Source: Comamonadaceae bacterium (GTDB lineage: Bacteria; Pseudomonadota; Gammaproteobacteria; Burkholderiales; Burkholderiaceae_C). From it: 64,000 nucleotides of DNA. This document shows, in pieces, positions 58,705-64,000 of this stretch (position 1 is the stretch's first letter; each line of letters starts with the position of its first letter). The stretch lies in assembly GCA_027486755.1 (NCBI GenBank), contig JAIXOM010000059.1:186001-250000 (forward strand). The letters are read 5' to 3'. The position numbers and the translations under genes are program-made. Below the pieces are notes generated by a model. That model was given only the letters and a program-made list of their open reading frames with translations. It was not told the DNA's origin and did not search any database.

Positions 58705-59997
58705 CTATTTGCCGTAAGACAGGGTGGGCAGCCAGGTGGCGATGTCCGGCACCAGGGTCAGCAGCAGCACGCCCAGCATCAAGAGCAGCCAGAAGGGCAG
58801 GGCGCCGATCGAGGCTTCTGCCAAACTCACCTCGTGCTTGCTGATGCCCACCAGCACAAACAGGTTCATGCCCACCGGCGGGGTGAGCATGCCGATCTCG
58901 ATCATGATGGTCACCACCACGCCTAGCCAGATGGGGTCAAAGCCCAGGCCGGTCATCAGCGGGAACACCACCGGCAGGGTCATCACCATCATCGACAGGC
59001 CGTCGAAAATCATGCCCAGCAGCAGGTAGATCAGCACGATCACGCCCAGCAGCGCATACCGGGACAGACCCAGGGCTGAAACGCCTTCGAGCATTTTTTG
59101 CGGCAGCTGCAAGAGGCTGATCGACTGCGCCAGGATCACCGCGCCTAAAAACACAAAGGCAATCACCGCAAAGGTGCGCGCTGAGCTCAAAAAGGTTTGA
59201 CCCAGCTTGCGCCAGGTCAGGTCGCCCTGGGTAAAGCCCATCAGGACGGCAGCGGCCACGCCCACCGCCGCCGATTCCGTGGGGGTGGCAATGCCTGCAA
59301 ACAAGCTGCCCAGCACCGCCAGGATCAGCACCAGAATCGGCCAGACTGCGAGGGCTGCGCGCAGGGTCGGGCCCCAGGGCAGAGCCTGCTCGCGCGGCAC
59401 CAGGCTGGGCTCGCGCCGGGTCTTGAACTCGATGTAGATCATGAACAGCAGCGCCATCATCAGGCCCGGTACCACACCGGCCAGAAACAGCTTGCCTATG
59501 GAGGTGTCGGTCAGCGCGCCATAAATCAGCAGCGACAGGCTTGGCGGAATCAAGAGCCCCAAGGTGCCGCCGGCAGCCAGCGTGCCCACCACCATCTTGC
59601 GTTCATAGCCACGCCGCACCAGCTGCGGATAGGCCACCGAACCGACCGCGGCAGACACCGACATCGACGAGCCGCTGACCGCGCCAAAGACGGTACAGAC
59701 CGCGATATTGGTGTGCAGCAGGCCGCCGCGCAGCCGTGCAAACAGCGGCGACATAGCTTTGTAAATACCGCCGGCCAGCCCGCTGGCCACCAGCACATCG
59801 CCGAGCAAGATGAACAGCGGAATGGCAGTCAGGGTGAATTCACCGAGCACATTAAAGACCGCCTGCACGCCCAGCCGAGTCGCGCCGCCGCCAAAGAAAT
59901 GCAAGATGGCAAAGCCAGTCAGGCCCAAGGCCGCGCCGAGTACCGCGCCCGAGAGCACGGTGATGCTCAGCAGGCCTAGCAAAATGGACCAGATCAT
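58705..59997 (-). CDS. dctM: TRAP transporter large permease (DctM)
   Basis: 430 residues and about 12 hydrophobic segments. FGAVSGSSMSVSAAVGSVAYPQLVRRGYERKMVVGTLAAGGTLG is the family signature, followed by LIPPSLSLLIYG; the second half has GLSMMVMTLPVVFPLM and LTPPVGMNLFV. It is the ion-coupled import channel of a DctPQM system. Its start overlaps the DctQ stop by four bases. Confidence 0.93.
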   Translation of the reverse strand: MIWSILLGLLSITVLSGAVLGAALGLTGFAILHFFGGGATRLGVQAVFNVLGEFTLTAIPLFILLGDVLVASGLAGGIYKAMSPLFARLRGGLLHTNIAVCTVFGAVSGSSMSVSAAVGSVAYPQLVRRGYERKMVVGTLAAGGTLGLLIPPSLSLLIYGALTDTSIGKLFLAGVVPGLMMALLFMIYIEFKTRREPSLVPREQALPWGPTLRAALAVWPILVLILAVLGSLFAGIATPTESAAVGVAAAVLMGFTQGDLTWRKLGQTFLSSARTFAVIAFVFLGAVILAQSISLLQLPQKMLEGVSALGLSRYALLGVIVLIYLLLGMIFDGLSMMVMTLPVVFPLMTGLGFDPIWLGVVVTIMIEIGMLTPPVGMNLFVLVGISKHEVSLAEASIGALPFWLLLMLGVLLLTLVPDIATWLPTLSYGK

Positions 59998-60512
59998 GCG
60001 TGCACCTCCTCGCCGGCCTGCGGCGTGACGGGCCGCAGTGCGCGCCAGGCGCCGGCCAGGCCGGCAGCGGCCACCGAGAGGGTCGAGACGAGCAGGAAGG
60101 GCGCCAAGGGCAGGCGCGACTGCTCGCTCATCAGATTGAGCTTGGCAGTAAATTCATAAATGCCCCAGGCTTCGCGCACGAACACCGCGCAAAAAGCCAG
60201 CAGCAGCAACTGCCCGAACAGGAACAGCCAGCGCTGCGGCCGCGCTGGCAGTTGCTCGGAAATCACCGTCACCCGGATGTTGATCTCGCGCAGCACCACG
60301 CTGGGCAGCAGGGTGAAGACGGCCAGTGTCATCAAGAGCCCGGAGAGCTCCTCGGTGAAGTCAAAGGGCCGGCCCCAGACATAGCGCATCACCACCGCCA
60401 CCAGCACCAGCGCAAAAATGCCCGCCAGTGCGGCGGCGCCTATGCCCGCCAGCGCGCCGGCGGCAGCGCGCAAGGTTTTGTCAATGATGCCGCCGGGCGC
60501 CGCCGTCGTCAT
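59994..60512 (-). CDS. dctQ: TRAP transporter small permease (DctQ)
   Basis: 172 residues with four hydrophobic segments. VVMRYVWGRPFDFTEELSGLLM carries the conserved Glu pair of DctQ, and INIRVTVISEQLP follows. It pairs with DctM in the inner membrane. Start overlaps the DctP stop. Confidence 0.92.
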   Translation of the reverse strand: MTTAAPGGIIDKTLRAAAGALAGIGAAALAGIFALVLVAVVMRYVWGRPFDFTEELSGLLMTLAVFTLLPSVVLREINIRVTVISEQLPARPQRWLFLFGQLLLLAFCAVFVREAWGIYEFTAKLNLMSEQSRLPLAPFLLVSTLSVAAAGLAGAWRALRPVTPQAGEEVHA

Positions 60513-61528
60513 TGCGGCAAGGCTTGCAAGATGCGCTGGCGGTAGGTGATGGCGTCACCGCCGGTTTCTTTGGCCAGTACGTCCCAGGTCTCCAGCGCCG
60601 ATTTGCGCAGGGCCGCGCGGTCGGCTGCCGGCATCACCGGGTGGAAGGTCACGCCCTGGCTTTGCAGCTTCTCGCGCGCGGCCCTCTCGGCTGCGGCGTC
60701 GCCGTCAAAGTTAAAGCTCACCTTCTCCAACTCGGCCACCGCCTCATTGAAGCCCTTTTTCAGGTCGGCCGGCAAAGCCGCCCACTTGCCCTTGTGGGCC
60801 AGCAGGGCGTAAGGCGCCGGCGGGAAGGGAAAGCCGGTCGGTGTAATGTGCTTGGCCACTTCCTGCAGCGAGATGGTGTTGGCAAAGCGCGGTGCATACA
60901 AGGCGCAGTCGACCACACCGGTCTGCATGGCCGAATACAGTTCGTTTTGCGGCACGATCTGCGCGGCCACGCCCAGGCGCTTGAAGGTCTCGACCTGCTC
61001 ACGGCTACCCACCCTCAGCTTCTTGCGCTTGAGTTCTTCAAGCGTGCGCACCGGCTCGCGGCAAAACAGTGAAGCGTCCACGATGGAAAAGCCCAGGAAG
61101 CCAGGCACTTCGATGTTCCATTTGGCAACGCCTTCTTTCAGGACCGCCTTCAGCGCTGGCAGCGCCTTCAGGTGCTCCTCGGCATTGGCCACCAGACCGT
61201 AAACATACAAATTGGCCAGGGCTGGCGCGTCGCGACCCACAAAGGGCGGCCAGATAAAGCCCAGCTCGGGCGTGCCCACCTGCATGAAGCGCAGGGCGTC
61301 GGCGTCTTTCAGGCCCAGGGCGCCACCTTCAGAGACCGAGATCTTCATCTTGCCGCCGGTGCGCTTTTCCACATCGGCCGCAAATGCGCGAATCTGCACC
61401 GACTCGGGGCGAGTCGGTGCGTAGCTGTTGTTGAACTTCCATTCGGTCTGCGCCTGCGCACCGCCGAGCAGCGACAGGGACAGAACGGACAGCGCCGACA
61501 GACGCTGGAAGGTTTTGGTAGCGGTCAT
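60509..61528 (-). CDS. dctP: TRAP transporter solute-binding protein (DctP)
   Basis: 339 residues. A Sec signal peptide of about 26 residues ends in GGAQA. The conserved ligand-binding Arg is in KKLRVGSREQVETF (near 176), and NELYSAMQTGVVDCALYA follows as in most DctP proteins. It binds an organic acid or other small solute and delivers it to DctQM. AAGGAG precedes the ATG. It is first in the four-gene operon DctP-DctQ-DctM-M24 peptidase. Confidence 0.92.
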   Translation of the reverse strand: MTATKTFQRLSALSVLSLSLLGGAQAQTEWKFNNSYAPTRPESVQIRAFAADVEKRTGGKMKISVSEGGALGLKDADALRFMQVGTPELGFIWPPFVGRDAPALANLYVYGLVANAEEHLKALPALKAVLKEGVAKWNIEVPGFLGFSIVDASLFCREPVRTLEELKRKKLRVGSREQVETFKRLGVAAQIVPQNELYSAMQTGVVDCALYAPRFANTISLQEVAKHITPTGFPFPPAPYALLAHKGKWAALPADLKKGFNEAVAELEKVSFNFDGDAAAERAAREKLQSQGVTFHPVMPAADRAALRKSALETWDVLAKETGGDAITYRQRILQALPQ

Positions 61529-61680
61529 GAAATCTCCTTGTAGCGGTCAAAGAATCGACGCATTCTAAGAGCCCAAACCAAACGCCGGGGCATGAGCTTA
61601 TGAGCGCGCAGGCGCTGTCCGGCTTGTTCTCGGGGCCGGGTGCGCTGGCATTGCCCCAAATTTGGCGACAATCGGCTCTG

Positions 61681-61772
61681 GCCCCGGTGGTGAAACCGGT
61701 AGACACAGCGGACTTAAAATCCGTCGCTTCCGTAACTGGGGCGTGCCGGTTCGATTCCGGCCCGGGGCACCA
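61681..61772 (+). tRNA. tRNA-Leu (anticodon UAA)
   Basis: GCCCCGG (61681-61687) pairs with CCGGGGC (61762-61768), followed by A and an encoded CCA (61770-61772). The anticodon loop CTTAAAA gives TAA at 61715-61717. The long variable arm after the anticodon stem and the GGTTCGATTCC T-arm are typical of leucine tRNA. It is a single gene between the DctP gene and the dehydratase gene. I see no repeated 3' end nearby that would mark an integrated element. Confidence 0.96.
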
Positions 61773-61907
61773 GAGATCTGGCTCCAGCCTGCCCCTAGTG
61801 GCATGCTCTCATTGACAGATCAATGACAAGGGTGCGACGATTCCGCCCATCAGGCCTTGCTCGCCGACCTGGGGTTGACGGCATTTGAGCCCCAGCACCG
61901 CACCGGC

Positions 61908-63605
61908 ATGAACCGTCCCCTTCGCAGCAATTTCCCGCGTGGCTCCTACCCTTGGGCTGTGCGTAACGCGCATTGGCGCGCCCTGGGCATTGCCGAGGAG
62001 GACTGCGACAAGCCCAAGATCGCCATCGTCAACAGCTCGTCGTCGTTGGCCGCTTGTTTTTCTCATCTCGATGGCATCGTGCCGACGGTCAAAGAGGCGA
62101 TCCGAGCTGCAGGCGGGGTGCCTTTCGAGGTGCGTACCTCGGCGCCCAGCGACTTTATCTTTGCGCCGGGCGCGCGCGGCGCCTACATGCTCACCAGCCG
62201 CGATCTGGTGACCAACGATATTGAGGTGGCGGTCGAGGGCCCGATGCTCGATGGCATGGTGTGCCTCACCTCCTGCGACAAGACGGTGCCCGGCCAGTTG
62301 ATGGCTGCGGCCCGGCTCGACATTCCCACCCTCATGCTGGCCTGTGGCTACCAGCCCAGCGGTGAGTATGAGGGCGAGCATGTCGACATTGAAGACGTGT
62401 TCATCGGCGCCATGCATGCGCAGATGGGACGGCTGCCGATGGAGCGCTTGGTGGGCATGAGCCGCGAGGCCATCCGTGGTCCCGGGGTGTGTACCGGCAT
62501 GGGCACGGCCAATTCCATGCACATCCTTTGCGAGGCCCTGGGCATGGCCCTGCCCGGCAGCACGCCAGTGGCGGCCAACAGCCCGGCGATGTTCGATGCG
62601 GCGCGGCGCGCCGGCCAGCGCATCGTCGGCATGGTCAGCGAGGACCTGCGCCCGCGCAAAATCATGAGCGCCCAGGCTTTTGCCAATGCGGTGCGGGCTT
62701 TGCTGGCCGTCGGCGGCTCGATCAACTGCATTAAGCATCTGCAGGCGGTGGCCACAGAGGCTGAGGTCGAGATCGATGTTTATGAACTGGTGCACCGCCT
62801 GTCGGTGCAGACCCCGGTGCTCGCGGCGGTGCGGCCGGTGGGTGCGCACACCATCGAAGCTTTCGAGGCCGCAGGCGGCGCGCAAGGCGTGATGCGGCAG
62901 CTGCGCCCCCTGCTCGATGTTCAGGCCTTGAGCGTCAGTGGACGCAGCCTGGGCGAGCATCTGGACGAAGCGCCGGCGCCCGACGAGACGGTGATCCGGC
63001 CGCTGGCGCGTCCCTGGGCCGAGCGCCCCGCCATCGTGATGCTGCGCGGCACCTTGGCGCCGCAGTGGGGCATCGTCAAGGCCGGCATTGTGGAGCGGGC
63101 CTCGCGCCGTTTTACCGGGCCGGCCCTGTGCTTCGACAGCTCCGATGCGGCCATCAGTGCCTTGCAGCGCGGCGAAATACGCCCCGGCCATGTGGTGGTG
63201 ATGCGCGGCGCGGGTGTGACCGGCGGGCCGGGCATGGGCGGCGGCGCCTCGCGGGTGGTGTTTGCCATCGACGGCGCCGGGCTGGGCGAGCAGGTGGCCA
63301 TGGTCACCGACGGCCACCTCTCGGGCTTGGTGTGCAAGGGCCTGGTGGTGGCCGAGGTGGCGCCCGAGGGCGCGGTCTGCGGCCCGCTGGCTCTGGTGCA
63401 AGACGGCGACCCGATCGAGATCGACCTTGATGAACATCGCTGCGACCTGCAGGTTGAGCAAGCCGAGTTGCAGCGCCGGCGTGAAGCCTGGCGCACCCCG
63501 GCCCTGCCTTATGACCGCGGCTGGCTCCAGATTTACCGGCGCAATGTGCGCCCTTTGAGCGAGGGCGCTGTACTGGTGCAGTCGCCCCTAGGCGGCAAGC
63601 CCTGA
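61908..63605 (+). CDS. IlvD/Edd-family dehydratase
   Basis: 565 residues from ATG at 61908 (MNRPLRSNFPRGSYPWAVRNAHW), where the family normally begins; a TTG at 61857 is an upstream alternative. The cluster cysteines are in SSLAACFSH (near 49), LTSCDKTVPGQ (near 119) and GPGVCTGMGTANSM (near 190). The C-terminal GGPGMGG and TDGHLSGLVCKG motifs are complete. This group includes dihydroxy-acid, sugar-acid and phosphogluconate dehydratases; being set beside a flavoprotein oxidoreductase gene, this is more likely a catabolic sugar-acid or hydroxy-acid dehydratase than biosynthetic IlvD. Confidence 0.9.
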   Translation: MNRPLRSNFPRGSYPWAVRNAHWRALGIAEEDCDKPKIAIVNSSSSLAACFSHLDGIVPTVKEAIRAAGGVPFEVRTSAPSDFIFAPGARGAYMLTSRDLVTNDIEVAVEGPMLDGMVCLTSCDKTVPGQLMAAARLDIPTLMLACGYQPSGEYEGEHVDIEDVFIGAMHAQMGRLPMERLVGMSREAIRGPGVCTGMGTANSMHILCEALGMALPGSTPVAANSPAMFDAARRAGQRIVGMVSEDLRPRKIMSAQAFANAVRALLAVGGSINCIKHLQAVATEAEVEIDVYELVHRLSVQTPVLAAVRPVGAHTIEAFEAAGGAQGVMRQLRPLLDVQALSVSGRSLGEHLDEAPAPDETVIRPLARPWAERPAIVMLRGTLAPQWGIVKAGIVERASRRFTGPALCFDSSDAAISALQRGEIRPGHVVVMRGAGVTGGPGMGGGASRVVFAIDGAGLGEQVAMVTDGHLSGLVCKGLVVAEVAPEGAVCGPLALVQDGDPIEIDLDEHRCDLQVEQAELQRRREAWRTPALPYDRGWLQIYRRNVRPLSEGAVLVQSPLGGKP

Positions 63606-63622
63606 ACTGAATCCCATAAAGC

Positions 63623-64000
63623 ATGAGCGACAAGAAAATCATTGACTACTCGGTGCTGGACCGCCAGCGCAACGACGAGCGTATTTTGGTGTCCGACACC
63701 TTCGGCCGCGACGACAGCAAGCCCGAGCGCGCCGACCTCGGGTATTGGCAGGAGCAGGGTCGGCAAGTGCCGATTTACCGCAAAACCCAGGTGCTGGTGG
63801 TCGGCGGTGGCCCATCGGGCACGGCGGCGGCGGTGGCAGCGGCGCGCGCCGGCGCCGACGTGACCCTGCTGGAGCGCTACAACCATCTGGGCGGGCTGTC
63901 GACCGGCGGCCTGGTGATCTGGATCGACCGCATGAGCGACTGGCAGGGCCAGCTGGTGATCCAGGGCTTGGCCAAGGAACTGCTCGATCGGCTACCGGCC
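63623..64000 (+). CDS. FAD-dependent oxidoreductase, N-terminal part (cut by window end)
   Basis: The first 126 residues are present. After about 50 polar residues comes VLVVGGGPSGTAAAVAAARAGADVTLLERYNHLGGLSTGG, the FAD Rossmann motif of the FAD_oxidored (PF12831-like) group. The start is 17 bases after the dehydratase stop, so the two are in one operon. The rest of the gene lies outside. Confidence 0.85.
   Translation, partial: MSDKKIIDYSVLDRQRNDERILVSDTFGRDDSKPERADLGYWQEQGRQVPIYRKTQVLVVGGGPSGTAAAVAAARAGADVTLLERYNHLGGLSTGGLVIWIDRMSDWQGQLVIQGLAKELLDRLPA

Noticed and set aside
61681-61772. tRNA-Leu as an attachment site of an integrated element
   Set aside because: No integrase gene and no repeated tRNA 3' end is visible in the neighbourhood.
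61809-63461. Long minus-strand open frame opposite the IlvD/Edd dehydratase gene
   Set aside because: The plus strand carries an intact dehydratase with cluster cysteines; the antisense frame has low-complexity His/Gly/Arg content.

Overview
This window is GC-rich and almost fully coding. It reads as a chromosomal catabolic region from a beta-proteobacterium, most likely Burkholderiales in or near Comamonadaceae. The signs are the many tripartite-tricarboxylate (Bug/TctC) binding proteins, the CaiB/BaiF CoA-transferases, the short interspersed GGGAGAGGG elements and the codon use. This assignment is inference from gene content; there is no rRNA or other taxonomic marker. I see no phage, insertion sequence or CRISPR array.

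Left part (1-16850). A plus-strand run encodes the end of a short-chain dehydrogenase, a TAXI-type TRAP transporter (binding protein plus fused permease), a fumarylacetoacetate-hydrolase (FAH) family protein and a Baeyer-Villiger-type monooxygenase (BVMO) with an N-terminal extension like 4-hydroxyacetophenone monooxygenase (HAPMO). A second FAH gene and a Bug protein follow, divergent from each other. Next is a minus-strand operon for a molybdenum hydroxylase (medium, large and small subunits plus a CoxG-like protein) led by an alpha/beta hydrolase. Then come a Bug protein, a LysR regulator and a RidA-like protein.

Middle part (16862-41000). A minus-strand operon of ten genes runs from about 28130 to 16862: two MaoC hydratases, a CitE-type lyase, a Bug protein, an MmgE/PrpD protein, an acyl-CoA dehydrogenase, an aldehyde dehydrogenase, a flavoprotein dehydrogenase, an SDR-like protein without the catalytic tyrosine, and a second BVMO. 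Beside it are a GntR/UTRA regulator and a CoA-transferase gene. Copies of a TCCGGA-centred palindrome sit at the -10/+1 position of good sigma70-type promoters facing the ten-gene operon, the CoA-transferase gene and the regulator side. This looks like one local regulon and is the clearest new system in the window. Next is a thiolase-like gene, then a second minus-strand operon of seven genes: acyl-CoA synthetase, enoyl-CoA hydratase, two adjacent CoA-transferases, Bug protein, IclR regulator and SDR. An aldehyde dehydrogenase remnant ends this part.

Right part (41000-64000). This is a patchwork of short operons: FAH; DUF2889; hydrolase/Bug/amidohydrolase; a ribbon-helix-helix/PIN toxin-antitoxin pair; an N-acyl-D-amino-acid deacylase with a VOC dioxygenase-like protein; DapA-like aldolase/Bug/malate-lactate dehydrogenase-like/BVMO/Bug/flavoprotein; a DctPQM TRAP transporter with an M24 peptidase; tRNA-Leu(UAA); an IlvD/Edd dehydratase; and a flavoprotein cut by the window end.

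The overall picture is uptake and oxidation of several unidentified organic acids, ketones or cyclic compounds. Oxygenases and dehydrogenases make acids, CoA-transferases or a ligase activate them, and hydratases, lyases and thiolase-like proteins finish the degradation. The substrates cannot be read from the sequence.
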